NCBI GenBank assembly: GCA_004380135.1 | Contig: QXCR01000180.1 | Location: 1 to 53,218 of the forward strand | Source of the DNA: Stemphylium vesicarium | Lineage: Eukaryota > Ascomycota > Dothideomycetes > Pleosporales > Pleosporaceae | Reading direction: 5' to 3' | Length of the DNA stretch: 53,218 nt | Part shown: positions 44,641 through 53,218 of the stretch, one piece after another | Layout of the letters: every line of letters starts with the position of its first letter | Position numbering within the stretch: position 1 is the first letter of the stretch | Translations under genes and position numbers: made by a program | The notes under the pieces: model-generated | What the model saw: the letters and a program-made list of their open reading frames with translations, nothing else | The model's database searches: none | What the model was told of the DNA's origin: nothing

Positions 44641-46483
44641 ACGTACCTCACGGGCTCGTGGATCACCCGGGCTCGTGGATCGCTTTTACCAAGCCCCTAC
44701 TAAACTCTATTTTCCTACGTAATACCTTAATAATAACGCTAGATAGAACTATCTAATAAATATTAGACATAGACTACTATTTAGACTCTTAAATAAGATA
44801 TAATACTTTTTTAGTAACGCGCTATAACTATCTATAATATTATTTAATTAATACTAAGTTACTAACGCGTAAGATAGACTCTATAAGTAGATTACTAGCC
44901 TAAATTAAAGAATCTAACTAAGATTAAGGAGGACGTAGTTATTAAGTATATACTTAAGCTACTTACCTAAGGATTTCCCTCTAGGCTTATAGCTATAGCT
45001 AATATAGCCTATTCTTTGCGCGTAGAGTATAATATAAGCTAAGTTAGCTTAAACTAGCCTAGTACGTTTATTAAAGGCCGCTCTAAGCTTATAATAAAGT
45101 TTAATTATAAATATAACTATAAGAGAGCCCTCTATAAGAATTCTAAGATTATATAAGACTAATTTAGCCTAATAGCTAATATTAAAGCTAAGTATAGTAT
45201 TCTAGATAAAGATATATTTAACTTTAATAAGGCTAGCTTTATAGTAGGCTAGATTTCTACTAGTTTAGTTATTATAGCTTTAAAGAGATAAGAATAGCTA
45301 AAGATAGTATAATAAGGTAATAAAAAGTAAATAATAGTTATTTAAGATATTAACGCGATAGAGTAAGCTATTTTACTCTTTATTATTTTTAAGGGCTACT
45401 ATTACCTCTCTACTTAATATAAGAAGAGAGATCTACCTTATAAATAGAATATTATAGTATCTAAAAATAGCTAAATAATAAATAAGCTTAGTTTATAGTA
45501 ATTAAAGCACTTTAATAAGTATATAAAAAATAGAGTAGTTAGTTACTACTAACTATTTATAATTAATAGCTATAAGAGCTATAACTTACTTACTTTTTAA
45601 GAATACTATAAGAAGAATAAGATTATTACTATTTATATATCTCTATACTTATTATACCTCTTATAGCCTCTTAATATAGAGTATTTCTTACTTTTTAAGA
45701 TAGTATATAGCTACTAAGCTAAGAATCTTATATATAATTAGATTACTTATATTATAAAGTTTAAATTTTTACTATATTTTATACGCGCTTATAATATAGT
45801 AATTACTTCTAGTAATATCTAAGAAGAGTTTTAAAGTACTAAATTAGTTCTATTTAACTTAAAATTAGTTATAATAGTACTTAATATCTTACTATATACT
45901 CTATTACTACTACTCTTTAGTAATAAGCCCTAGTAGTTATAAACTCTAAGTAATACCTTTAAATTAGAGTTATAATTAACGCTTATAAAAGTAAGAATTT
46001 AGAGGTATATAGATAGCTTATTAATATCTATAGTAGAGGCTTTTAAAAAGGTTATAAAGAGAGTAGTAATTATTATATATAAGCTAGTATTAGCGTAAAA
46101 GAAGATTATAGAGCTTTAAGTAGTAAATAAGGCTATTATATAATATAGATTATATAAAAGAAAGTAGGTTTAAGTAGAGAGGACCTTAATAGTTAAGAAT
46201 AGAGCTTATTTAGCTACTCTTAAGAACTTTAGGGCGCGTAGTAGTAGAAATAAGCTAAAAAGGTAGGTGCACGCTAAAGTAGGTAAACTATCTTAATAAT
46301 AGTGTATATAGTATAAAGAGACTAGGTATAATACGCGTACCTACTAGAAGGTAGTAGAAGTAGACTCTAAATAATATTATATCTTACTTTATACTATAGG
46401 GCTAAAGTGGGCTATTTTGCGCTAGAATGGGGTGGTTTTGGTGGGGGCTTGGCAAAAGTGATCCACGAGCCCGTGAGGTACGT
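44641..46483 (+). mobile_element. Fot1/pogo-like transposon A3 (1843 bp)
   Basis: Ends ACGTACCTCACGGGCTCGTG (left) and the inverse at right, with the CGGGCTCGTGGATC motif repeated at the left end. The right flank is TA; the left flank reads TT, so that duplication is imperfect. It is similar to A2 along its length. The transposase (about 44720-46370, plus) has lost ATG (ATA), and AYN.NFNKASF replaces the WNFDETGF block. Fragments YKRALYKNSKII, IKAKYSI and KRAY-like text remain. It is inserted in gypsy I. Confidence 0.9.
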
Positions 46484-46487
46484 TATT

Positions 46488-47300
46488 TAATTAGTTATAA
46501 TTATATTTTCTTTCTTATTAATCTAAATATTCTAGGAGAATCTCTTTATATTAATAGGAATAAATTTATCTTAAGTCTTCTATTAATACTATTCCTATAA
46601 CCTATTATTAATGCGGGTAGCTAGTTCTACTAGGGAGTGTAGATCCGCTAGCTTATTATAATATACTAAGCTATTCTTAATTACTTCTTTTAGACTGTTC
46701 TTACATATAGTTCTTAGTACTATATTATCTTAGTTAATTCGTAATTATAGCTATTTAAACTTAGTAGTATATAAGAATACTAACTTAGTCTACTTTAGAT
46801 AAGTAATTACTTTTTTTACTTAGTTCTAAGTATCTACTTCTTTAAAGATATATTCTATCTTTTCTCTAAAATTAGTCTAGCTTATAAAGAGGTATTATAT
46901 TTTTACCCTAGTACCTTCTCTAACGGGATTCCTAAGGTAATCCTCTACGTAAGGCTATATCTAGCTAGCCGCTTTTCCTTTTATATATATGCTAGCTATA
47001 ATAATCTTTCCTTAATTATTAGGTGCGCCGTTAAACTCGCAGAATAGTTTAATATTCGTAAAGAATAAGTAGAGTTTAGTATAGCTACTATTATACTTTT
47101 CTAGAGCTACTATCTTAGGTAATAGTTTTAGGCGTTTGTTAGGCGTAGCTATAACTTAAGCTATAAGCTAGTTTACTAGTTCTATTAAGATAGTAGTCTA
47201 CCTTACCTAAGCTCTAAGCTAACGCTTAAGATCTCTAATTAACTCTATCTAGGTATTATTATTATTCTTAGACTTAGAGTTCTTAGCATTTTATTATTAA
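46488..47300 (-). pseudogene. Gypsy I gag (capsid-like) relic
   Basis: From about 47130 to 46590 the minus strand reads LYLFFTNIKLFCEFNGAPNN, GKIIIASIYIKGKAAS, IQPYVEDYLRNPVREGTR, NFREKIEYIFKEVDT, KVITYLK.TKLVFLYTTKFK.L and LKEVIKNSLVYYNKLADLHSLVELATRI. This is the retrotransposon gag/capsid region of fungal Ty3/gypsy elements (..AASW..PY..DYL, the F..I..IF.EVD block, SV..Y...F..L). It is one of the best-preserved relics here, with stops mostly at W and Q. Confidence 0.82.
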
Positions 47301-48404
47301 CAGGCGGGTAGGTCTTACTAGGACCTAGTACCGCGGCTAGCGTGGCTAGTGCGTGTCTTCTATTAGCTACTAATATTATAGCTCTTCTTAATCTTCTTAA
47401 AGTATTTTAGTTAGTAAATACATTCTCTAGAGTCCGTAGGTGGTTAAAGTGTTATATAGAGTTTAGTAATACTTCTCTATTTCTAGTCTATACTAAGGTA
47501 GGCGAGGTGATATATAGTAGTAGGCCTATAGAGTTATCTAGTAACTAAGTAGAATAATAAGTATTTAAGTAAAAATAATTTAATTCTATATAAGTAATAA
47601 AATAACCAGTTAGTAATTTAAGTAAGAGATATAATTATAAGAGTTAATTATAATAAGAAAAATTATAAAATCTTTCTATTTTTATATCTTTATTATTAAG
47701 TCTATTACTATTTTATCTATTTCTTAGATACGTTTTTCTATAGAATAGTTATAATAGTAGTCTATCTCTTTATTACTTACTATCTCTATCTTAGTAAGAT
47801 AGTTATTCTTAGTGGGATAGTATATTACGTAACCTACGCGCCCTACGCTAATTATTAACCTTTAGCTTATGCGACTATTAGTGCTAATATTGCATCCTTT
47901 AACTAGGAGAGGCCTTTGCTTGTTACCTGTAATACTTTACTACCTATTATTACTAACTTTTTAACTATAGCCTTAATAATAGGCTTAATTCTAGCTTTCT
48001 TTTAACTATTCTCTTATAATATCTAATTAATCTCTTATAAAATTTCTTCGTCTAATACGCCTACTTAACTCTTTACTATTATATAAATAGCTAGCTCTTC
48101 TATATTTAGATTAGAAGTATTATAATATATTATTTAATTAACTCTTAGACGTCTCTGGTACTATTATTATTACCGGTCTTTATTATAGGGCTTATAATTA
48201 CTCCTTAATTAACTTATATAGGTAGTCTCCCTATAGCCTACTTCTCTATAATAAGGACTTAGGTAAGTCTTCTTACGCGCCTATATCTTTATAGCGCCTT
48301 CTAAGTAGTCTTTAAATACTTAGAGTAATCTTTATTAGTCTAATATTAGACTTTATTATAGCCTTTAGCGACTTATGTTACCTTTCTACTTATAATAGTT
48401 AGAG
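47301..48404 (-). other. Gypsy I leader upstream of gag
   Basis: Between gag and the hAT MITE. Mostly RIPped, with a normal-composition patch at 47300-47350 (CGGGTAGGTCTTACTAGGAC). No domain was found. Together with 48877-49971 it forms an unusually long leader of over 2 kb, perhaps containing a further lost ORF. Confidence 0.45.
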
Positions 48405-48868
48405 TAGACTAGCAAATAGGTCTAGGTTAGGTTGGGGTTAGGTCGTCTTAGTAGCGGCTCTAACCTAACCTAACACTAACTTAAGGTAATTAGTAATAAT
48501 ATAAAAGTAAGATTAAATTAGCCTTAAGTAGGGCTAAATATAGGCTAGGCTATAGTAGAGGTTAAAGTTAGATTAGTTAAAAATAGCTATAAATTTAGAT
48601 AGCTACGCTACCTACGTATTATAATAAAGCTATATATATAGAAGTTATAATAAATAACTATAATAATATAGAAGCTCTATATAAGCGACTTTTTTAGAGG
48701 AGAATAAGATAACCTAACTCTAATCTAGTCTAGCCCTATACTAAAGTGGCCCCACCCCAACCCCGACCTAGGCTAGTGTACCCCCAACCTAACCCCGACT
48801 CTGGTCCTTGCAGCCTATGACCCAACCCCAACCTAGCCCGCGGTTGCCCCAACCCATTTGCCAGCCTA
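48405..48868. mobile_element. hAT-type MITE, copy 2 (464 bp)
   Basis: Reverse orientation of the copy at 14809-15272 and the same length. Ends TAGACTAGCAAATAGGTCTA and (reverse strand) TAGGCTGGCAAATGGGTTGG. A perfect 8-bp duplication agttagag flanks it (48397-48404 and 48869-48876). C-rich on the plus strand near the right end with CCCAACCCCAACC motifs; the centre is RIPped. It is inserted in the gypsy I leader. Confidence 0.94.
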
Positions 48869-49017
48869 AGTTAGAGTCCTCTCTTATATAAGAGACGTTT
48901 ACTTATAGCCTATATCTCTACTTAAAAATCTAATGAGACTTTAATTAAGACTTATTTTTAGACTTATAAATAGCTATTAGTAGACTTATATCTATATCTT
49001 ACTTAAGACTCTAACTG

Positions 49018-49600
49018 TAAAAACGTCGCCCTATGCCACTGCGCCAGTACGTGCCCAAAAAAGGTATAGTAACGATAACTATCGTTACGGTGCATAGAAT
49101 AGTATATATACTAATTATAATAATATCTTCTTCCTTTTAAGGACCCTATTCTAAGTATTCTCGCTTAGGCAAGGCAGATATTCTTTACGAATAGGTGCGC
49201 GCCAACGCTGTCGCGTGCGCCGCAGCGCATCGCATCGCATCGCATCGCTCAGCGCATCGATCGATCGCTCAGCACGTCGCATCGCCGGCGCGTCGCCACC
49301 TAATTAGTGTAGCCCCGCTAAACTAGTTATCAGCCCCGCTGTACTAATCCCAATATATACTAGACCTCCAGCAGCGGCGGCACCTCGCACAGCTGTGCGC
49401 GCATGCCAAAATTGCCCACGGCAAAATTGCTAGGCTGCCTAACGCGTACGGGATTCAAACTACCGACCTTACTATGCGCTAGGGAGTTATCGTTACTCTA
49501 TAAAAACGTCGCCCTATGCCACTACGCTAGTACGTGCCTAAAAAAGATATAGTAACGATAACTATCGTTACGGTGCATAGGATAGTATATATATCGATCG
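49018..49600 (-). mobile_element. tRNA-like SINE with duplicated head
   Basis: On the minus strand a polymerase III A-box-like TGGCGCAGTGG (near 49054; RIPped to TAGCGTAGTGG near 49530) and a B-box-like AGTTTGAATCC (near 49455) flank CCTAGCGCATAGTAAGG, a loop with a Met-type CAT. The head, about 90 bp, occurs twice: 49018-49110 and 49500-49590. Between them are the B box and a 300-bp normal-composition body. Each head includes the palindrome GTAACGATA..TATCGTTAC. A possible duplication ctaact lies outside. The acceptor and T stems pair poorly, so this is not a working tRNA gene; a tandem or truncated tRNA-derived SINE is the best reading. Confidence 0.6.
49215..49285. repeat. CGCAT pentamer and ATCG-rich short tandem repeat
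   Basis: GCGCATCGCATCGCATCGCA and a following ATCGATCGATCG run form a GC-rich low-complexity tract inside the SINE body. TG/CA dinucleotides are intact. Confidence 0.85.
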
Positions 49601-49971
49601 TGACACTAACTAGCCTTTAGTCTTTTATATAATATTAATACTTAGGTCTTTAGCCTTTAAAGAAATTATATAGAGCTTCTTATTAAGACTTACTTTTAGC
49701 TTGCTACTATTTACTTTATTAATTTATTATAATATTTTAACTTTTAGTAACTACTTCTTATAAAGAGTTACTAGATAGACTTACTATCTTATAGTAGATT
49801 ATTTAATCATTATCTAAAGGCCTTTTATACTATAAATAATACTAATCTATATAGTAGGTTAACCTATACGCACGTAATAAAATAGTAGTTAAGAATCTTA
49901 ACGCATAACGCGTTAATAGAGCTTTATAAGGAAGCTCTATTAATTAAAATTAAATATAAATTATAAGAGGC
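49601..49971 (-). other. Gypsy I leader next to 5' LTR
   Basis: RIPped sequence with no motif. The primer-binding site should be at its right edge but is not readable. Confidence 0.45.
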
Positions 49972-50439
49972 TAGCTCTAAGAGTACTTAAGAAATAGATA
50001 GCTAATAGTAAGACTAAATATATTGTAGATTATATTTAATAAAGAGCTATTAGTCTATCTACGCTAGTAATTCTCTACCTATTAGATAAATATTAGTCTA
50101 AGGTGATCTAAGCGTCTATTAGACGCGTCTACTAAGATTCTATTAAGGAGTGTCACGGTAACCACCGTGGTTCCCTTGACACCCGAACGCTCTACAACGC
50201 CGGGTGCTCCGGAAGCACCTGGATTCTGCTGATTGGCTAGCCAAGCCCGAGCGCCATACGCACGGGCCTTACACATATTTCTTCACCGCTTCTGCATTCT
50301 GCTTCTGTTTCTTTACGTAACGTCGTATCACACCAGATGTCGTACGTAGCTACAATTAACGCTTCTAGTAAGCTCTTAAACACGTACTCGTAGCATCTCG
50401 TGATAAGGAGCTTTACTAAAGGGCGTTCAGCCCGTTACA
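49972..50439 (-). repeat. 5' LTR of gypsy I, split by a solo LTR
   Basis: It starts TATAAGAGGCTAGCTCTAAG and ends GGGCGTTCAGCCCGTTACA. Without the insert (255 bp plus duplication) it is about 208 bp, against 218 bp for the left copy. The edges match 38110-38327 on both sides of the insert. Confidence 0.9.
50151..50405. repeat. Solo LTR (255 bp), TSD aggag, not RIPped
   Basis: It starts TGTCACGGTAACC and ends CTCGTGATA (ancestral GTGACA), flanked by perfect aggag (50146-50150 and 50406-50410). It is inserted within the 5' LTR of gypsy I. Composition is normal. A 64-codon open frame on its minus strand (50276-50082) crosses the insertion edge and is chance. Confidence 0.88.
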
Positions 50440-50444
50440 TTACT

Positions 50445-50953
50445 TCTTTTATTATAGTTAACTCTTATAGTTATATCTCTTACTTAGATTATTTACTAAT
50501 TATTTTAGAACTTATATAAAATTAAATTCTCTTTATTTAAATACTAACTATTCTACTTAGTTACTAAATAACTCTACGGGCCTACCACTATATAATACCT
50601 CGCCTGCCATAGTACGGACTAGAAATAGAGAAGTATCGCCGAATCCCGTATAACATGTCGCGTAGGCTGCCAAAGCTAGGTGGCTTAGTAGTGCCAACGT
50701 GGCGTTTCAGCAGCTCTGGGCGGCGTACAAACCTCATCGCCCACGCCAGTCGTACACGGCTGCGCTAAGTAGCAACAATATAGACGAGGCAATTAGCGCT
50801 ATACTCGGCCGAAGCGTCGGCCAAGAAGCTCCGTTGGACGAATTTGAGCGATAGAAAATGTAGAAGCCGTAATAGACGTAGGAGTAGTACACCACGGATA
50901 GCAATCTAGTCTAATACTAAATTTAATTACTACTAAAATATTTATATTTAGTA
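50445..50953 (+). pseudogene. hAT-superfamily transposase C-terminal fragment
   Basis: From about 50645 the plus strand reads HVA.AAKARWLSSANVAF.., LWAAYKPHRPRQSYTAAL and then SSNNIDEAISAILG, APLDEFERW-like text with W as TAG, and YTTDS. The AK..W....V..LW..YKP block followed by an acidic D-E-[FY] segment is usual near the C-terminus of fungal hAT transposases, upstream of the dimerisation domain. 50645-50880 is a normal-composition island; 50445-50590 is RIPped. It is broken on the right by the element at 50954, and no terminal repeats are visible. Confidence 0.6.
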
Positions 50954-51045
50954 ACGTACCTCACGGGTTCGCGAGCCACACAGCTTCGCGAGCCACCCAA
51001 AATCACTAACAAAATCTTAGATTACAGAGGCCTAGATCTAGGGAT
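50954..51045. mobile_element. Left end of a pogo-type element or MITE
   Basis: ACGTACCTCACGGGTTCGCG follows TA (50952-50953) and holds two GTTCGCGAGCCAC-type motifs. Then comes CCCAAAATCACTAAC, like the inner part of MITE K at 18760. After 92 bases it is interrupted by the gypsy D LTR; the other end is outside the window. Confidence 0.82.
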
Positions 51046-51513
51046 TGTGAAGGTCCGTCCTTAGAGGGTCCTAGGGTTGGTTCTCGGGAATGAGCTAGGC
51101 GCGTAATAGACGAGATAAGTTAAGTATAATATAAAGATTAATAAATAACTTAAAAGTTTAAAAATTAAATACTAATTTTTAAATTTTAAAGTTAAATATA
51201 GTAATTATAAAGATATACTATTTAGTAGTTATATACTTAGAGAATATAACTTAATATTTTATATATTCTATAAGATTTTATATATTCTATACGTAATACC
51301 TTATAAAATATTATAGAATATTATAGAATATTATAAGATATATATAATTTATTCTATAATAGCTTTCTACTAAGATTATAGAATTACGTAAGTTATAAGA
51401 TAATACTACTTATTAGTTCTTAAAGATTAGCTATCTACTTAACTTATATAAAGTAACTTCTTTATTACCTTTATATATAGATTACTATGTCTTATCTTCT
51501 TAGATTTATAATA
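51046..51513 (-). repeat. 3' LTR of a second gypsy D-family element (468 bp)
   Basis: Plus-strand reading TGTGAAGGTCCGTCC to GATTTATAATA (ancestral GGTTCGTAACA). It matches the LTRs at 18789-21105 and, inverted, 24753-25189. The minus strand just before it has a polypurine tract (AAATAGAGAAGAAAGAGGTAG, 51514-51535) and integrase upstream, so this is the 3' LTR of a minus-strand element running off the window. Confidence 0.85.
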
Positions 51514-51639
51514 CTACCTCTTTCTTCTCTATTTTATATTCTTATAAACTAACTTTATAGTTTTCTATAATATTACTTATTATTATACTTTAGGTAATTA
51601 TATAAATAGTATTAGTTAAGTAGCTATAGTTACTTATTA

Positions 51640-52160
51640 ATATTACGTAAAAAAGAATCTAGAGTATCGCATATTATTATTAAAGAAGAAATATAGGAAT
51701 TATTATTATAATAGTATAAAGTCGTGCGTACTAGTAGAGGTCCTCTTATTAGACTTTTCTTAGTTAGACTAGGAGCTAGCTCGCTTAGAATAATAGGAGT
51801 CTAAGGCTAATATAATAGAGGTAGTAGCGTTAGATACTCTATTAGCGGCACGTACGAAGAAGGATCGTCTTTATAAATAAAGAAAAGTGCTAAAGCGTTA
51901 TAAATAGTAGTAAGTAGATAAGTTAGGAAAATTCGTAGAAGAGATTAAAGCGCTAAAGATAGTAGATAATATTAACTAAGAGGTGCGTCTTCTTAAAGAT
52001 AGTATAATATCTAGTACTTCTATATTAAATTAAAGTACCTTTATACTAATCTTCTTAGATAGTAATCTTACTTTTAATAAGTAGCTAAGTACTTTATATA
52101 ATACTACGTAAGTAGCTAGTAGTAGTTTATAAGATTTATATCTAATTCTTAGGTATTATT
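51640..52160 (+). pseudogene. Antisense ORF with Cys motif and coiled coil inside gypsy
   Basis: On the plus strand, opposite to the retrotransposon, a frame reads KKKYRNYYYNSIKSCVLVEV (Tyr residues at likely former Cys sites: C-x2-C-x6-C). Next come LARLE..ESKANIIEVVALDTLL and AARTKKDRLYK.RKVLKRYK, VDKLGKFVEEIKALK and a Ser/Thr-rich end. All stops are TAA/TAG at plausible Gln codons, so the frame was once coding. Cys motif then coiled coil resembles hypothetical proteins found beside fungal LTR elements, by recollection only. Function unknown. Confidence 0.5.
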
Positions 52161-53218
52161 ACTCTTAGAATAGCCTAACTATTTAACTAAATATTCTTTA
52201 TTATTATTCTATATTTAGTATATAAGAATTCTTTTAACTTTAAATTTATTATCTTCTTTTATTTTATAATAAAAGGTTTTCTAGAGTAGTATTTTAGAGT
52301 CTACTAATTCTAATATATTAATATAGAATCTTAGGTATATCTTTACGTTAGATAGAAAGTTAAGTATATAAGTAACTAGTCCCTTTTAGTTAAGAATTAA
52401 AAATAGTCTAATTTTAATATTATTAAGTCTTTTACTAGATTATATAGTATAAAAGTTCTTTATAAGTAGATAAACTTTATCCCCCCTCTTTAGCTAAGGT
52501 GCTATTTTTTATTTATTATTAATATATAAGATACTCTAGTGTTATACCTTTTTAAGTTCGCGTTATAGTAACTTATATACTAACTTTAGCTTATAAGCTA
52601 TAGTAATAGCTACTTCTATTTTTAGGCTTAGTAGTATACGTATAAAGAGATTTAGGTGTCTTCTATAGTTCGCGTAAAATAGAGTCTATCCTATAGACTC
52701 TAAAAGCTTATTATTATAGGCTATCTATACTATAAGTAGTAGTAAAACTTAGTTATTTTACTAGTAGTTAATATAGATTTGTAGGTAGGCTTTTATTATA
52801 TAATTTATTTACTCTATTTATCTATCTAATTATAGATAATAAGCTATTAATAGCTTCCTTTTAGTACTAATTATAGTAAGTAATACTATCTAAAAGTTTA
52901 AAGTAAAGAGCTTATCTCTATTACTAATAATTAACTTTAGTATACTATAATATCTTATAATATAATTATTAATAATATATATAAGTTATACTACTATAAA
53001 ATCTTTATAAAAGGTAATATACTTAGCTTACTTCGTAAAATAATTAACTACTATAAGAATTATATTATATAATACTTTAGTAATAAAGTCTCTTAAGACT
53101 AGTAGGCCTATAATAAAGTCTATAGAGATATCTAACTATAGTATATAAGATAACTCTATTACTTATATTTCTCTATAGGGTACGTAAGTACTATATTTAT
53201 TCTTCTAATAGTTTATAT
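52100..53218 (-). pseudogene. Gypsy D-family integrase and chromodomain, partial
   Basis: The minus strand reads VVNYFTK.AKYITFYKDF, IISNRDKLFTLNF (family IISDRDKLFTS.FW; Asp now Asn), TKRKLLIAYYL..D (family TKRKLSTAYHPQTDGQTE), FYANYRRHLNLF, then LVTYILNFLSNVKIYLRFYINILELVD (linker to the family HPVFHIS.LEP motif). At about 52265-52110 KFKVKRIL, KEYLVK.LGYSKSNNT.E is a chromodomain (EYLVKW.GY...NTWEP). Integrase inserts the cDNA; chromodomains steer insertion to heterochromatin in this class. Stops at Q and W sites. The element continues beyond the window. Confidence 0.87.

Larger units (their letters stand above)
38110..50439 (-). mobile_element. Complete nested Ty3/gypsy retrotransposon I
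   Basis: Two LTRs of the same family (38110-38327 and 49972-50439) are flanked by a perfect ttact duplication (38105-38109 and 50440-50444). Minus-strand order is 5' LTR, long leader, gag (about 47210-46590), RT (43590-42221), RNase H (about 40370-40050), integrase region, polypurine tract and 3' LTR. Removing pogo E, pogo A3, the hAT MITE, the SINE and the solo LTR leaves about 7.3 kb. The RT resembles gypsy B but the LTRs differ except at their tips. All coding is RIP-ruined. Confidence 0.9.

Noticed and set aside
49440..49540. Functional tRNA-Met gene
   Set aside because: A- and B-box-like motifs are present, but the acceptor and T stems pair poorly and the head is duplicated; SINE-like relic preferred.
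50082..50276. 64-codon minus-strand open frame
   Set aside because: It spans the edge between the gypsy I LTR and a solo LTR insertion, so it joins unrelated sequences by chance.

Overview
The window looks like a gene-free, AT-rich heterochromatic block from a filamentous ascomycete (Pezizomycotina; a Dothideomycete is plausible but not shown). I see no host gene. Almost everything is transposable-element sequence. The texture is that of repeat-induced point mutation (RIP): TpG and CpA are nearly absent over kilobases, TpA is very frequent, and ancestral CAA/CAG and TGG codons read TAA/TAG, so stops pile up while the protein homology stays readable in one frame. Short islands of normal composition stand out and are mostly recent or short insertions.

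Layout. 1-294: un-RIPped 5' end of a Fot1/pogo transposon. 298-788: RNase H piece of Ty3/gypsy family D. 789-7320: Ty3/gypsy B (minus strand: RNase H, RT, gag, LTR) with a Tc1-like element inside. 7321-17910: old Ty3/gypsy L relic, interrupted by a pogo, a second Tc1-like element, and a pogo that itself holds another pogo, a hAT MITE and a solo LTR. 17911-23757: pogo C2, broken by a 119-bp hairpin element, two MITEs, an LTR that carries a further pogo, and a Tc1-like element with a solo LTR. 23758-24752: unidentified coding-like relic. 24753-32969: Ty3/gypsy D (plus strand: LTR, gag, RT) broken by a solo LTR, a Tc1-like element and a pogo. 32970-34861: integrase, chromodomain and 3' LTR of gypsy B. 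35035-36882: pogo C1. 38110-50439: complete nested Ty3/gypsy I (two LTRs, TSD ttact) with two pogos, a hAT MITE, a tRNA-like SINE and a solo LTR. 50440-50953: hAT transposase fragment. 50954-53218: pogo/MITE end, then the 3' LTR, an antisense coiled-coil ORF, chromodomain and integrase of another gypsy D copy.

The most interesting structural result is that the two halves of gypsy B (789-7320, minus strand; 32970-34861, plus strand) and the two parts of gypsy D (298-788, minus; 24753-32969, plus) are mutually chimeric. Inverting the segment from about 789 to about 32970 in silico rejoins RNase H to integrase in B and RT to RNase H in D, both in frame. It also puts the two B LTRs (7072-7320 and 34615-34861) in the same orientation and leaves a matching 5-bp duplication (atata) at both outer ends. 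This reads as a 32-kb inversion with breakpoints inside two retrotransposons.

The elements do not cooperate as a pathway; they are layers of insertion. At least six related Fot1/pogo families share a size near 1.84-1.87 kb, TA targets, termini beginning AC(G/A)T, and a paired 12-17-bp motif inside each terminal repeat. The transposases and polyproteins are almost all dead. The only open, un-RIPped coding stretch is the window-edge pogo (1-214, minus strand). A Tc1-like exon at 26730-27282 is intact, but the gene carries stops downstream.
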